From contig NZ_FNCI01000013.1 in NCBI RefSeq assembly GCF_900100755.1, forward strand, positions 1-64,000: DNA of 64,000 bases. Reading direction: 5' to 3'. Shown piece after piece: positions 1-8,764 of this stretch (its first letter is position 1; every line of letters starts with the position of its first letter). Below the pieces are notes generated by a model. The model had not been told where the DNA came from and ran no database searches. It saw only the letters and a list, made by a program, of their open reading frames with translations. This stretch comes from Onishia taeanensis. Lineage in GTDB: Bacteria > Pseudomonadota > Gammaproteobacteria > Pseudomonadales > Halomonadaceae. The translations under genes and the position numbers were made by a program.

Positions 1-464
1 CGGGTTGTATCACGGTCGGGCGCATTGGCCAGGCCCCGACGCACAGCGCGTTCCATGATGTTGTCGATGGCAGTCCAGCTCAGGCGCAACTGCTTACTGA
101 CCGCAGAGGTCGAGGCTGCCCTGAGCCAACTGATAACGAAGGCTTCAAACAGCAATGTGTACCGGCTGTTCTGCTCAGCCCAGGGCACACTGATCGTCAG
201 GCAACCATGCTCGGGACACTGCACACGAGGGACTTGAGCAACGACTTGCGTTCGAAACTGACAGGTATCGAGGTGTCGCCAACGACGTTCCCGGGAGTCG
301 TAGCCCGGGCAGGCATGACCACAGCGGGGGCAGTCAAGCTTGGCGCTGCGATCCAGACTGACCTGAACGACGACTTCTCCCTGATCCTTATCCAGTTCGA
401 TGCCTGAGACAAACCAGGGAGAGAGGAGTCCCAGGATCTGTTCGTAGAGAGTGCATTGATCCAA
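1..464 (-). CDS. ISL3-family transposase, N-terminal part (cut by window edge)
   Basis: The minus strand reads as an open frame of about 154 codons running off the left edge. It begins LDQCTLYEQILGLLSPWFVS and continues with a zinc-finger-like CPRCGHACPGYD motif, then WRHLDTCQF and VQCPEHGC, and a helix-turn-helix-like stretch (WLRAASTSAVSKQLRLSW). This is the N-terminal arrangement of ISL3-family transposases: a Cys-rich zinc finger followed by an HTH, with the DDE catalytic domain expected beyond the edge. An in-frame TGA lies three codons upstream of the TTG at 464, so TTG is the only plausible start. The element end lies somewhere between 465 and 545, but I could not fix its terminal inverted repeat. 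It sits in the island ended by the tRNA fragment at 1732. Confidence 0.85.
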   Translation of the reverse strand, partial: MDQCTLYEQILGLLSPWFVSGIELDKDQGEVVVQVSLDRSAKLDCPRCGHACPGYDSRERRWRHLDTCQFRTQVVAQVPRVQCPEHGCLTISVPWAEQNSRYTLLFEAFVISWLRAASTSAVSKQLRLSWTAIDNIMERAVRRGLANAPDRDTT

Positions 465-549
465 CGTTAGTCACCATCCATCGGATTAATCGGATGGGAT
501 AACAGTGACCAAAATTGGCAGGTAAATAAAGGGTTACCCACCAGAAGAA

Positions 550-1392
550 GTGAAGAGCCATAGAAAAACATCTATCTACTTCCCCCTTGGGCAGGTACAA
601 GAAGGAGTTCTAGGCTTGGACTCCGTTGCTCATTCTAGAAGATGGCATCTGTGGCGAAAGGTGGGATATCCATTCTGGTTCTCTCCACAGTTTTCAGGTG
701 TTGAGCTAACGGAAATCGCTCATGAAATGGAGAAATATCTTAGCCGAGAGGTAAAAAACATACCTCCGATGAAAGTGAATATGCTGTTTCAATACAAGCG
801 TCCGCAGTATATCACTATGTCGACGGGCGCCGAGTGGCACTTGTGGAACAGAAAGTATTTCCGGTATGACCTGTACGCTCAGCAACATGCCTTGCTCTCA
901 CATATAGAAAAGAAATTCGGTAACGATGCTGTAGTTCTTTATGCCGCTCCTTCTGTCCTAGATGTGAGCGAATTGGTCAAGCTTAAGAGGGTTGGCTCAA
1001 TCATTGATAGCACTAACTTCAGGCGCGCATGCGAATTAGATGGGCACCACAGGAACACTTATATCAGGGCGGGTACATACTCACAGGCTTGCAGCGAACC
1101 AGAGCGGATCGATAACTTCAGTCTGATCGAAATGATTGAAACGGTAGAACCGAGCCAGTTACGGGATAACGACGAGTTGATCGTTAATTTCGCCAAGAAA
1201 ATCGATTCGGCAATGAGTGAGGTTAAAGGGCTGGGGTGTTTTAAAACCGCATTCGAAGATCGCATGAATGAGTTCAGAGATTACGAGCTTGAGCAGTTCG
1301 ATATTATCTACGCAATGCTTACTATGGCAGTGTTCAGAGAGATTACTGGGTGCCAATGGTTGATACCATTTGACGGGCGAAAAAGTGCATAA
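550..1392 (+). CDS. hypothetical protein of unknown function, island-borne
   Basis: I do not recognise this protein with certainty. It is about 280 residues, soluble, with no signal peptide or membrane segment. Notable stretches are FQYKRPQYI, EWHLWNRKYFRYDLY and the His/Tyr-rich HHRNTYIRAG around residues 165-175. Codon use and base composition are clearly AT-richer than the housekeeping genes to the right, as expected for acquired DNA. The GTG at 550 is the first usable start; the frame is open back to 526, and the adjacent IS may have removed an original start. The first residues (TSIYFPLGQ...LGLD) resemble a true N terminus, so the protein may be nearly full length. It lies between the ISL3 transposase and the tRNA fragment. 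No function is assigned. Confidence 0.6.
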   Translation: MKSHRKTSIYFPLGQVQEGVLGLDSVAHSRRWHLWRKVGYPFWFSPQFSGVELTEIAHEMEKYLSREVKNIPPMKVNMLFQYKRPQYITMSTGAEWHLWNRKYFRYDLYAQQHALLSHIEKKFGNDAVVLYAAPSVLDVSELVKLKRVGSIIDSTNFRRACELDGHHRNTYIRAGTYSQACSEPERIDNFSLIEMIETVEPSQLRDNDELIVNFAKKIDSAMSEVKGLGCFKTAFEDRMNEFRDYELEQFDIIYAMLTMAVFREITGCQWLIPFDGRKSA

Positions 1393-1731
1393 ATAGGCCA
1401 AGTACAGCGATATCTTTTTCGTTTCGGCTTCGCCTCCACAACCAAGCTGCGCGTGTTGGCGGCGTTGGTGAATGGTGAAGTTGTATATCAGAAAATCACA
1501 AAGTCCGCTTATGGCTAAGCGGTCAGCATGCCTCTGAGAGAAGCAATTTTGCGCCCCTCATAGGCATGCTGTTCGAGGGGGGAGGTCCTTGAGCGGTACA
1601 CCAGCGGTACACACACCAGCTTCGTGTGCTATCCTCAGCTTTCGCTAAGCTACTGATTCCAAAGAGCTGTACCTTTCGCTTGATTTCGGTTGCTTTCCTT
1701 TGGATTTCAATAACCTATTGTTTTAAAAGCG
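1393..1731. other. non-coding end of the island
   Basis: No convincing gene is present. The stretch is AT-richer than the chromosome to the right and contains a short duplicated AGCGGTACAC element near 1593-1614. It leads into the tRNA 3' fragment that ends the island. Confidence 0.4.
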
Positions 1732-1778
1732 AACTCATAATCCCTTGGTCGTCAGTTCGAGTCTGACTGGGCCCACCA
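1732..1778 (+). other. 3' fragment of tRNA-Met(CAT), probable attachment site
   Basis: The sequence matches the 3' half of a tRNA with a CAT anticodon at 1736-1738. The T arm is at 1751-1767 (GTCAG, TTCGAGT loop, CTGAC), and the acceptor 3' strand TGGGCCC is followed by ACCA ending at 1778. The 5' half (acceptor 5' strand, D arm, 5' anticodon strand) is missing; an AT-rich stretch stands in its place. Islands that integrate into tRNA 3' ends leave such a partial copy at the end away from the intact gene. Here the island would lie to the left (1-1731) and the original chromosome to the right. The intact tRNA and integrase would be outside the window. Confidence 0.8.
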
Positions 1779-1984
1779 AAAATCAGCAAGTCACCTCGCT
1801 TTATCCCCTCTTCGCTGTACCGTTTTTCTTCAAGTGTCCGCCTTGTTTTCCCCGTACTTTGGGCTCTGAATCTGGGCGCTTTGGCTAGATGATTGGCATA
1901 CATATGCGCCTAGCGCATGGTGATCTCGATCTCGCTGCGATACCTTCAGACGCAAGTGATGACGGCGAAACGGCCCAGGTGCTT

Positions 1985-2476
1985 TCAGTTAAGCGGGAAG
2001 GCCGTTTCGCCGCTCTCATGCGCCAATAACCACTGCTTGCGGCCGATGCCGCCGGCGTAGCCGGTGAGGCGGCCGTTGCTGCCGATCACCCGGTGGCAGG
2101 GCACCACGATGGCCAGCGGATTGCGGCCGTTGGCCGCGCCTACTGCGCGCTGCCCGCCCTTGCAGCCGAGCTGCTCGGCAATTTCGGCGTAGCTGCGCGT
2201 CTCGCCATAGGGAATACCGGCCAATGCCTGCCAGACCCGGCGTTGGAAGTCGGTGCCTTTTGGACCTAGCGGCAGCTCGAAGGTCCGGCGGCTGCCCGCG
2301 AAGTATTCGGCGAGCTGGGTGCGGGCCTGCGCGGTGTGGGCGTTGGGTCGGGCCGGTTCGTTCTCTTCCATGACGAAGGCGATCTCGGTTAGCCCGGCGT
2401 CGGAGGCACTTAGGCGAATCAAGCCGAGCGTCTCGTCCTTCGGTGGGCGGAAATAGTCCAGGGCATCATCGTGCAT
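1985..2476 (-). CDS. ogt: methylated-DNA--protein-cysteine S-methyltransferase
   Basis: Suicide repair enzyme that takes the methyl group from O6-methylguanine (and O4-methylthymine) onto its own cysteine. At 163 residues it is the usual Ogt length. The C-terminal DNA-binding/acceptor domain contains the diagnostic VVPCHRVIG, with acceptor Cys127, preceded by the winged-helix region ([24 protein letters not shown]) and followed by [13 protein letters not shown]. Its start lies inside the end of the Ada/AlkA-like gene upstream (11-nt overlap), so the two are probably co-translated as one alkylation-damage operon, in which the upstream protein would sense methyl damage and activate expression. 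Confidence 0.95.
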   Translation of the reverse strand: MHDDALDYFRPPKDETLGLIRLSASDAGLTEIAFVMEENEPARPNAHTAQARTQLAEYFAGSRRTFELPLGPKGTDFQRRVWQALAGIPYGETRSYAEIAEQLGCKGGQRAVGAANGRNPLAIVVPCHRVIGSNGRLTGYAGGIGRKQWLLAHESGETAFPLN

Positions 2477-3890
2477 TGTCTTGGCTCCTCGTGGCTTCGG
2501 GGTCGTATGACCATAGCTGCAGGGTCAGGTAGCTGCGCCAGGGTGCCCCTCGGGCCGGGTCGGCGCCCGCCAGGCGGGGCAGGGCGCGGCGCACACCGGC
2601 GTCGCCGTCCAGCCAGATATCGGGAGCGCTGGTGCCGCGCAGCGCCGCATAATGGGCTGTCCAGGGGCCGATGCCCTTGAGCGATGTCCAGGCCAGCGGG
2701 TCTTCGTCGGCCTTGCCCTCGGCGAACCAGCTGGCGAGGCGCTTGAGTGTCGCCTTGCGGGCGCCGGGCATGCGTAGCTCGTCGAGTTCGCTTGCGGCGA
2801 CGGCATTAGGCGTCGGGAAATGCCGGCCTAGATCGCCGGCCGGTTCGCCTAGGGCCTCGACTAGCCGGGTGACCAGGCCCCGGGCGGCATCGGTCGAGAC
2901 CTGCTGGCCGAGAATGGCGCGTACTCCGGCCTCGAAGGGCGACCAGAGCCCGGGTAGCCTGAGTCCCTCGATAAGCGCGAGATCAGGAAAGGCGTCGGCC
3001 AGGTGGGCCTCGATGGTGGTGGTGTCGGCGTCCAGGTCCAGCACCCGGCGAACATGCCTCACTACTGGTGACAGTGCGCGCAGGTCGTCGAGCTCGAGCC
3101 GGACCCGAAAGGCGTGGCGCTGTGGTACGTGCTCGGCGGTGAAGCTGCCCTTGGCGATGGCCTTCTCATCGCCCCAGCGGATATGCCGTCCATAGTGGTC
3201 GTCGCCGACCCACTCCAGGCCGGGAATGGCGCGGCTGGCGTGAAAGTCGCGCATCGCCGACCAGGCATAGGGCGGGCGGTAGGCCAGCCACAGCGTCAGC
3301 GCTTCGCTGCACTGGCTGGCGTTGTCGCTGCCCTTGGCCGTGCGGCGTAGCGTCCGCGGCGCCAAGCCGATGCGGGTCACGAAAGCGTCGTTGAAGCGTC
3401 GCAGGCTGCGAAAGCCGCTGGCGTAGGCGATGTCGGTGATCGGCAGCGCGGTCTGGTGCAGCAGCTGCTTGGCGAACAGGCATTGGCGGTACTGGGCGTA
3501 GGCCTTGGGCGAGACGCCGAATGCGTCTTGGAAAAGCCGCCGCAGGTGACGCTCGCCGACGCCGAGGCGCTCGCAAAGATCACCCAGCGAGCCATCGCGT
3601 AGGGCGCCGTCGTCGATCAGTCGCAGGGCACGTTCCAGGGTGGTGCGGGTGCCGCGCCAGGCGGGGGAGTCCGGTGCGCTGTCCGGCCGGCAGCGCAGGC
3701 AGGGCCTGAAGCCCGCCTCGGCAGCGGTCAGCGGGCCATCGAAATAGCGGACGTTGGCTTCTTGGGGCAGCCTGGCGGGGCAGATCGGCCGGCAGTAGAT
3801 GCCGGTGGTGGTCACGCCGACCACGAAGCGGCCGTCGAAGCGGACATCTCGCGCTAGGCGGGCCTGACGGCACTCGGCGGAATCCAGCAT
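2466..3890 (-). CDS. Ada-type methyl sensor/AraC regulator fused to AlkA DNA glycosylase
   Basis: Three domains occur in order. (1) The Ada N-terminal zinc domain has Cys33, Cys37, Cys64 and Cys67, with the spacing of Ada Cys38/42/69/72. Cys33 should accept methyl from DNA phosphotriesters and switch the protein to an activator. (2) An AraC-type double helix-turn-helix spans about residues 95-180. (3) An AlkA-like 3-methyladenine glycosylase follows, with ILGQQVS near 325, the helix-hairpin-helix LKGIGPWTA near 410 and the acidic IWLDGD near 427, where the catalytic Asp is expected. There is no Ogt domain at the C terminus; that activity is the separate overlapping gene downstream. It combines regulation of the adaptive response with base excision. 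The family is usually annotated as AlkA or DNA-3-methyladenine glycosylase 2. Confidence 0.92.
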   Translation of the reverse strand: MLDSAECRQARLARDVRFDGRFVVGVTTTGIYCRPICPARLPQEANVRYFDGPLTAAEAGFRPCLRCRPDSAPDSPAWRGTRTTLERALRLIDDGALRDGSLGDLCERLGVGERHLRRLFQDAFGVSPKAYAQYRQCLFAKQLLHQTALPITDIAYASGFRSLRRFNDAFVTRIGLAPRTLRRTAKGSDNASQCSEALTLWLAYRPPYAWSAMRDFHASRAIPGLEWVGDDHYGRHIRWGDEKAIAKGSFTAEHVPQRHAFRVRLELDDLRALSPVVRHVRRVLDLDADTTTIEAHLADAFPDLALIEGLRLPGLWSPFEAGVRAILGQQVSTDAARGLVTRLVEALGEPAGDLGRHFPTPNAVAASELDELRMPGARKATLKRLASWFAEGKADEDPLAWTSLKGIGPWTAHYAALRGTSAPDIWLDGDAGVRRALPRLAGADPARGAPWRSYLTLQLWSYDPEATRSQDNAR

Positions 3891-4037
3891 GTCGGTGCTC
3901 CTGTTGCCGACGTTTCATCGCCAGTGTAACGCGCCAGGGCCACGAGACTCGCCGGAATCGGACGTCTATGCCGCCAAGGTGGTCGGGCCTACCCAGGCCG
4001 AGCTGGTCGCTGTGCCCACTCGTCAATGGCTTCAAGC

Positions 4038-5186
4038 TCATGTATTGGCCAAGAGCGTTGCTTGGTGTCGGACCTCGTCGGTCAGTGCCTTCAGGGCGCT
4101 ATTGCGTTCTAGTAGCGCTATGGCGTCGCGAACGGCGTGGCGAATCGCGTCGCGCTGTTCTTTCATGGTGGTCGTTCCCCGTAGCACCTCGAGTAGGGGC
4201 GTCTCCAGGTACAGGGGGTGATGGCGATTGGCCGGGGAGTCCTCGAGGTGGTTATAGAAGTGCCAGCCTTTGTGGGGCGTCAGCTCTTCTAACTGTTGCA
4301 CGAGTCGCTGGTAGGCCGAGAGCCCTGGGTAGATGTCGTGCAGCTTGTACGAAAAGTCGAGGATGACGCTTAGCATCATCTGGTCGGTATGCCGTTCATG
4401 CACGCGGTGGTCGCGGCCATCGAGAATCACGCCGACGAACAGGCCCGGCATCCAGTTGAGTGGGCCGCCCGCAGGGATTAGTTCAAAACCCAGCCGGCCC
4501 CAGCGAGTGCCAGGCACGCGTCCTTCATAACGCTCTATGAGCGGCCATTCCTCGCCCGCCAGCGGTGTCAGCGCGGCCGTCAGCTGTTCCGGAAAACGCC
4601 ATGCTACCGGGTAGAAAGCCACTGCCTGATGGCTGATCGGCGCCGCCGGATGCAAGCCTTCGTGCTTCAGCAGGGCAAGGAAGCTTGCGATATGAAACCG
4701 CTCGGTGGGGGGCGTCAGTGTCTCGTGCTTCGCCTGTAGCAGCCGATAAACGTCTTCCCAACACAGGCAGCCGTGGGCTTCCGGCCGATGCTGGCCGGTA
4801 TTGGCGGAGATCACGATCACCCTGGCGGCCCGGCCGGGAAATTCCGATGCCGCCAGTTTGCGATATTTGTTGATCTGCTCGGCCGAGAGAGGGGCGTGTA
4901 CCTTATGCTCGAAGATAAGTGCACCACCCGGCCATTGGGCGAGCATGTCGAGGCGGGACCCGGGATAAGATCTTTGCGTGTCCCAGGTGACGTCCTGGTC
5001 GGCATTGGGCAGTTCGATGCGATCCGCTTCTGGCAAGCGCGCCATGACCTTGTCGAGAAAGGCATCGGCGACTTCACGGGAGTTGCGGAGCAGCCAAGCG
5101 AAAATCTCGGTGATATAGTCCTCGAGGCTATCGCGGCCTTCTCGGGGCCGATAGCGACGGAGGTTGACCAGCAGGGAATCGTCCAT
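4038..5186 (-). CDS. PD-(D/E)XK nuclease-superfamily protein
   Basis: From the Met at 5186 the protein is about 382 residues. The nuclease core signature is visible: SRLDM (Asp80), then about 13 residues later IFEHK (Glu93-x-Lys95), then a conserved Gln (EQINKYRKL). The N terminus (MDDSLLVNLRRYRPREGRDSLEDYITEIFAWLL) is typical of uncharacterised PD-(D/E)XK family proteins. The frame extends to a Met at 5246, but the extra 20 residues look non-homologous and neither start has a clear Shine-Dalgarno. It stands alone, with no methyltransferase or other restriction/defence partner nearby. The substrate is unknown; DNA cleavage is inferred from the fold only. Confidence 0.75.
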   Translation of the reverse strand: MDDSLLVNLRRYRPREGRDSLEDYITEIFAWLLRNSREVADAFLDKVMARLPEADRIELPNADQDVTWDTQRSYPGSRLDMLAQWPGGALIFEHKVHAPLSAEQINKYRKLAASEFPGRAARVIVISANTGQHRPEAHGCLCWEDVYRLLQAKHETLTPPTERFHIASFLALLKHEGLHPAAPISHQAVAFYPVAWRFPEQLTAALTPLAGEEWPLIERYEGRVPGTRWGRLGFELIPAGGPLNWMPGLFVGVILDGRDHRVHERHTDQMMLSVILDFSYKLHDIYPGLSAYQRLVQQLEELTPHKGWHFYNHLEDSPANRHHPLYLETPLLEVLRGTTTMKEQRDAIRHAVRDAIALLERNSALKALTDEVRHQATLLANT

Positions 5187-5478
5187 CAATGCAGTCCAGA
5201 AAGGTGAGGTGCAGGCGCGGATATCAGGAAGTGGCCGGGGCGCCATCCAGGCGGTGTAGCGATGGCCATTAGACTTTTCCTTTAGTTACAACAAAGTCTT
5301 GCGATGAAATCATGGCGATAGAGTGAGGTCCAACACGTCACTCGCCGATTGGCTCAGGACGTAAAAGACCGGAAAGCAACGTTAGATTATCCTTATACTT
5401 TGGCGTCCCTGAGGCGGTAAGTAAGCTGACCTCACTCGCCCTGCTGAAGCACCATCCTCTCCCTCAAGGACGACAGCA

Positions 5479-5991
5479 ATGAGCACCCCCGATACGCAGC
5501 TCCTCGCCTTCTATCGCGGAGAAGGCAGTGATCACCAAGGGCGGCGGATTCACGACATCTGGGAACTGTCGCCGTTCTGGCTGGAGCACACCCACGACTA
5601 CATTCAGTGGCTGTTTCCGATTCCCGAGGCAGGGCGCTTCAACAGCTTCGCTCCGCTGCTGGGAGAGGGCGCGCGTGCCGCCTTTGCCGAGGATGAAGTC
5701 CTAAGAGCCAATCAGCGGCGCTCACTGGATACCATGCTGGCATTCTTCGGATTGACGCGCAGGGAACTCGTCATCGAAGCGCTACCCGAGCTCAATATGC
5801 GGGAACATATCTGGCTGAAGCGCGGTGGCCATAACCACCTGAGGATCTCGCGAATCATCCGCAGCCTGCATCTGTGTCACCAGCCCGAGCTGGCGGCCGC
5901 CTTCCAGCAGGCGGTGATCGAGATCGGTACCACCCAGGGTATCGTGTCCGAGCAGTCGCTTGCTTACTGGCAAGCGGCCACGAACACCTGA
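5479..5991 (+). CDS. OGFr-domain protein
   Basis: A 170-residue soluble protein carrying the conserved region named after the eukaryotic opioid growth factor receptor. The motif HTHDYIQWLFP (residues 37-47) and the surrounding helices, including FWLEHTHDYIQWLFPIPEAGRFN, identify it. Bacterial members are single-domain proteins of this length with unknown function, so the receptor name should not be taken as a role. It is a single-gene unit; the ATG at 5479 follows a plausible purine-rich site (CTCAAGGACGACAGCA). No transmembrane segment is seen. Confidence 0.8.
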   Translation: MSTPDTQLLAFYRGEGSDHQGRRIHDIWELSPFWLEHTHDYIQWLFPIPEAGRFNSFAPLLGEGARAAFAEDEVLRANQRRSLDTMLAFFGLTRRELVIEALPELNMREHIWLKRGGHNHLRISRIIRSLHLCHQPELAAAFQQAVIEIGTTQGIVSEQSLAYWQAATNT

Positions 5992-6273
5992 TGCTTTTCT
6001 CCAGGGAATGAGGCGTCATCAGGGCGCTTGGACGCTCGTCGCACCTAGCAGGCTTGCCGGCGCCATAAGGCGAATCTTGGCCACGACTAAGTGGATATCG
6101 TTTCCGTGGGTGAGAACCACAAGCCGTGCTTAACAAGCTGAACTCAACAAGCAGAGCTCAACAGGGAGAGCTCAACAGGGAGAGTGCCGATGTATGGCGT
6201 ATTGCTTCTCTGCGGCGGATTGGCAGGGGAGACCGAAGGCTTGGGGAAGCCGAGGGAATAAGCGACAACGAAA
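5992..6273. repeat. intergenic region with a 14-bp tandem repeat
   Basis: The unit GAGCTCAACAGGGA occurs at 6154-6167 and again at 6168-6181, followed by GAG. A degenerate earlier copy (AGCTGAACTCAACAAGCA) starts near 6137. A 23-codon frame starting at 6191 follows, with a GGGAGAG upstream, but nothing supports it as a gene. Two other intergenic regions of this window carry tandem repeats of the same 14-bp period (15436-15508 and 20041-20082). Confidence 0.6.
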
Positions 6274-6296
6274 CGGGGCCGCTAAAGGCGGCCCCG
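6274..6296 (-). terminator. intrinsic terminator after the DUF7282 gene
   Basis: Perfect 9-bp stem (CGGGGCCGC / GCGGCCCCG) with a 5-nt loop. On the minus strand it is followed by GTTTCGTTG, a weak U-tract. It lies 25 bp past the stop of the gene at 6321. Confidence 0.7.
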
Positions 6297-6320
6297 ATAT
6301 ATCGCGATGAAAGGATGGCA

Positions 6321-6752
6321 TTATTCGGCGGTAATGACCTTCATCACCAGGTTGCCATCCATCTTGATCGGGCCGTCTTCTTTGGCGCCCAGGGTATACT
6401 CGAAGGCGCCGGTCTTCATGCCGCCTGCTTCGCTGTGCACCATCAGCATTAGGTGGTCACCGGGCATGACGTCTTCGGTCAGAATAGCGGCCACGTCCAT
6501 GTTTTCGCCTTCCTTGAGCGGGGCATAGCCAACCACCGGGCCCGGCTTCATGTCTTCGCCGGTGCGGTGGACGACCAGCCAACCGTTCTCGTTGGCCATG
6601 ACTTTCTCTGCCGTCACGGTACCGCCTGAAACGGACTGATCATCGGCCCACACCGCTGGGTGCATGTCGCCGTGGTCGGCAGCCTGTGCGAAGCCGGCAC
6701 CGGCGAGCAGAGAAACGGATACGAAGGCGCTTGCCATTAGTTTGTTGATCAT
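6321..6752 (-). CDS. exported DUF7282-domain protein
   Basis: A 143-residue protein with a clear Sec signal peptide (MINKLMASAFVSVSLLAGAGFAQA, cleavage near residue 24). The mature domain contains NGWLVVHRTGEDMKPGPVVGYAPLKEG and ILTEDVMPGDHLMLMVH, characteristic of the DUF7282 beta-sandwich. A longer frame starting with a TTG upstream is ignored because this ATG follows a good Shine-Dalgarno (AAGGAGAGAG). The function is unknown. Position directly downstream of an ECF sigma / anti-sigma pair in the same orientation suggests it may belong to that sigma factor's regulon. Confidence 0.72.
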   Translation of the reverse strand: MINKLMASAFVSVSLLAGAGFAQAADHGDMHPAVWADDQSVSGGTVTAEKVMANENGWLVVHRTGEDMKPGPVVGYAPLKEGENMDVAAILTEDVMPGDHLMLMVHSEAGGMKTGAFEYTLGAKEDGPIKMDGNLVMKVITAE

Positions 6753-6875
6753 TTTTCTCTCTCCTTGGTCTGTCGTCGCTATCGAGTCACAGCCCACTCG
6801 AGCCCCGTGGCTCAAGTGGGTGTGATGGTAGTTACGCAAGGAGTGCGTGCGGGGTTTCAGGCTCAGCGAAAAAAA

Positions 6876-7655
6876 TTACAGCCGCTGAGCGCCGGCCTGG
6901 CCGGTGGGGTAGAGATAGCCGTGAATGGCGGGGCCCGTGGGCTGGCCGGTGGGAGAGCCGCCGCTGGGTTCGATGCTGATGCCGAAGGTCGCGCGCTTCA
7001 GAAGTGCCGGGTCGTAGTCGCTCAGGGCGCCGGCATCCAGGCTCAGGTCGTCGTTCAGCACCCCCACCGAGCGGGGGTTGGGCCCGAGCGAGTCTTCCTT
7101 GATCCATAGCTGGTAGGACTTGTTCGCTAGCGGCTCGGCGGACACCGGCAAGACGTTCAACTGCTTATTGGAAAGGTCGACGGATAGCATGAACGCCGGC
7201 TGGCGGTCGTCCTCCTGGAAAACGGCGACGAACGAAGGATCGCTGGGCGCCTTGTTCAGTGGCCCGGCGAGGATGATGGCGAGCACCAGGGCCGCCGCGG
7301 TGGCAAGGCCGGTGCTCCATTGCCAGCGGACCAGTCGCCGCTGCAGGGTCGCAACCTGGGGATGGTCGCTCGCACGGGTCTCTTTTTGTGCGGCGTTCTG
7401 TTTTGCTTGAGCCTCTTGGGCCTCGGCTTCGATGGCACGGATGCGCTGTTCGATTCTTTCCTTGAGCTCGGGGCCGGGAGCGACGGCGACGGCTTCGTCG
7501 CCCAGGGGGGCGAGGCGCGCTTCCCAGGCCTGAATCAGTGCCTCCAGCTCGGGTTCCTGCTGGCGCCGCCTGGCCACGTCGGCGCGGGTATCGGCGTCCA
7601 GGGTACCCAGTGCGTACTCGGCGGCGAGCATGTCGAGATCGTCGTGTTGGGTCAT
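6876..7655 (-). CDS. anti-sigma factor, RskA family
   Basis: About 259 residues. The N-terminal cytoplasmic anti-sigma segment (DLDMLAAEYALGTLDADTRADVARR) would hold the sigma factor. A single membrane span (WSTGLATAAALVLAIILAGPL, about residues 112-132) follows, then a periplasmic RskA-type domain containing SYQLWIKEDSLGPNPRSVGVL. The start chosen is the ATG at 7655, whose ATGA overlaps the stop of the sigma gene upstream (translational coupling, typical of sigma/anti-sigma pairs). By family, it sequesters the ECF sigma factor at the membrane until a signal triggers release. Confidence 0.9.
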   Translation of the reverse strand: MTQHDDLDMLAAEYALGTLDADTRADVARRRQQEPELEALIQAWEARLAPLGDEAVAVAPGPELKERIEQRIRAIEAEAQEAQAKQNAAQKETRASDHPQVATLQRRLVRWQWSTGLATAAALVLAIILAGPLNKAPSDPSFVAVFQEDDRQPAFMLSVDLSNKQLNVLPVSAEPLANKSYQLWIKEDSLGPNPRSVGVLNDDLSLDAGALSDYDPALLKRATFGISIEPSGGSPTGQPTGPAIHGYLYPTGQAGAQRL

Positions 7656-8245
7656 GATGCCAGGCACCCCTTGAGCTGCTTAAGCGCGCGATGCAGCCAT
7701 GTCTTGACGGTATTCACCGGCTGGTCGAAATGGGTGGCCAGGTCTGACCGGGACCAGCCTTCCAGATAGGCGAGCCTGACCATGTCCTGTCGGCCGTCCT
7801 CGAGGGTATCGAGGCAGCGATACAGGCGCTGGGCATCCTGCTCTTGATGCAGCTCGTCCTGGGCGGACGGTCCCTCGTCGGGCGCTTGCGCAAGGGCTTC
7901 CTCGGGTTCCCGATAGCCCTTGGGCTGGCGGCGCAGCTCGTCGATGGCCAGGTGGCGGGCGATGGTCACCATCCAGGTGATGGGTGAGGCGCGCCCTGCG
8001 TCGAAGACGGCGGCCTGCCGCCAGATCTTCACGTAGGCTTCCTGTAACACATCATCGGCGCTGCCTCTGTCTCGCAAGATACGCAGCACTGCGCCATAAA
8101 GTTTCGCCGAGGTGGCGTCATAGAGGTCCGCAAAGGCCTGGCGATCCTTTTGGGCCACGCGGTCGAGCAGGCCGCATAGATGCGCAATGCCAGCGGCAGG
8201 CGGCGAAGAAGCGGCGGTCGAGGAAGGCCGCGAAGCATTGGGCAT
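7652..8245 (-). CDS. ECF RNA polymerase sigma factor, SigK-like
   Basis: 197 residues with the two ECF domains. Region 2 (about 38-80) includes LYDATSAKLYGAVLRILRDRGSADDVLQEAYVKIWRQA, and the conserved SPITWMVTIARHLAIDELRR follows. Region 4 near the C terminus has the helix-turn-helix GWSRSDLATHFDQPVNTVKTWLHRAL for -35 recognition. It overlaps the RskA-type anti-sigma gene by 4 nt, which identifies its regulator. The target promoter is unknown; the exported DUF7282 gene downstream is the obvious candidate target. No metal or redox ligand motif is evident. Confidence 0.92.
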   Translation of the reverse strand: MPNASRPSSTAASSPPAAGIAHLCGLLDRVAQKDRQAFADLYDATSAKLYGAVLRILRDRGSADDVLQEAYVKIWRQAAVFDAGRASPITWMVTIARHLAIDELRRQPKGYREPEEALAQAPDEGPSAQDELHQEQDAQRLYRCLDTLEDGRQDMVRLAYLEGWSRSDLATHFDQPVNTVKTWLHRALKQLKGCLAS

Positions 8246-8419
8246 ACAGGGGTCTCTTGTCGGGAAGCCAACACGCTATTTAACAGCGACTGCCAACGGC
8301 TAATGAAGTTTGGCGGTCACCCGGCAAGAGTGCTGCTTAGGGCTTGCACCGGTCAAGATGGCAAGGCCGTTCGGCCATCGGGATGAAGGCTGCACTCAGC
8401 AGGCGGATGGCGCTGTGCG

Positions 8420-8764
8420 CTAAACGAGGCCGGCAAGGATCACGACCGCGCCGAAGGCCGCGACGCCGGCGGCGATGGGCCAGCCCAGCGAGCGGGTGAA
8501 CCGCCAGGTGATCAGGGTGGTGGCGACGCCGATCAAGGTTGCCAGCCAAGAAAGGGCATCGGGATGGCGCGGTACCAGCGAGACCCCGAAAAGAGCGGCG
8601 ATCATCAGCGGACCCAGAATGCCGAGCCACTGAGGTAAGGCTTCGCTGCCATTCTCGCCGTCATGCTGGCGGAGTCTGCGGCGCATCCACAGCAGCGGAA
8701 CCAGGCGCAGCAGCAGGGTACCGGTGGCCGAGGCCAGTACGGCCAACCAGAGGGCGTTACTCAT
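8420..8764 (-). CDS. azlD: AzlD-family small subunit of branched-chain amino acid exporter
   Basis: A 114-residue hydrophobic protein with four predicted membrane helices (for example ALWLAVLASATGTLLLRLVPLLW and WPIAAGVAAFGAVVILAGLV), the usual size of AzlD. It pairs with AzlC, whose stop overlaps its start by a few bases. The ATG at 8764 has an AGGAGG Shine-Dalgarno five bases upstream; an earlier GTG at 8770 is less likely. By family, the AzlCD pair exports branched-chain and other amino acids. It is the third gene of the XRE-cupin / azlC / azlD operon. Confidence 0.88.
   Translation of the reverse strand: MSNALWLAVLASATGTLLLRLVPLLWMRRRLRQHDGENGSEALPQWLGILGPLMIAALFGVSLVPRHPDALSWLATLIGVATTLITWRFTRSLGWPIAAGVAAFGAVVILAGLV

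Noticed and set aside
465-545. Search for the ISL3 terminal inverted repeat (GGGTTACCC near 531 looked promising)
   Set aside because: The other end of the element is outside the window, so the repeat cannot be confirmed.
1715-1903. 62-residue minus-strand frame across the tRNA fragment (SQTRTDDQ...)
   Set aside because: It is the antisense translation of the tRNA 3' part, a well-known spurious call.
6191-6262. 23-codon frame (MYGVLLLCGGLAGETEG...) after the 14-bp repeat
   Set aside because: An SD-like GGGAGAG is present, but it is part of the repeat and the peptide has no other support.
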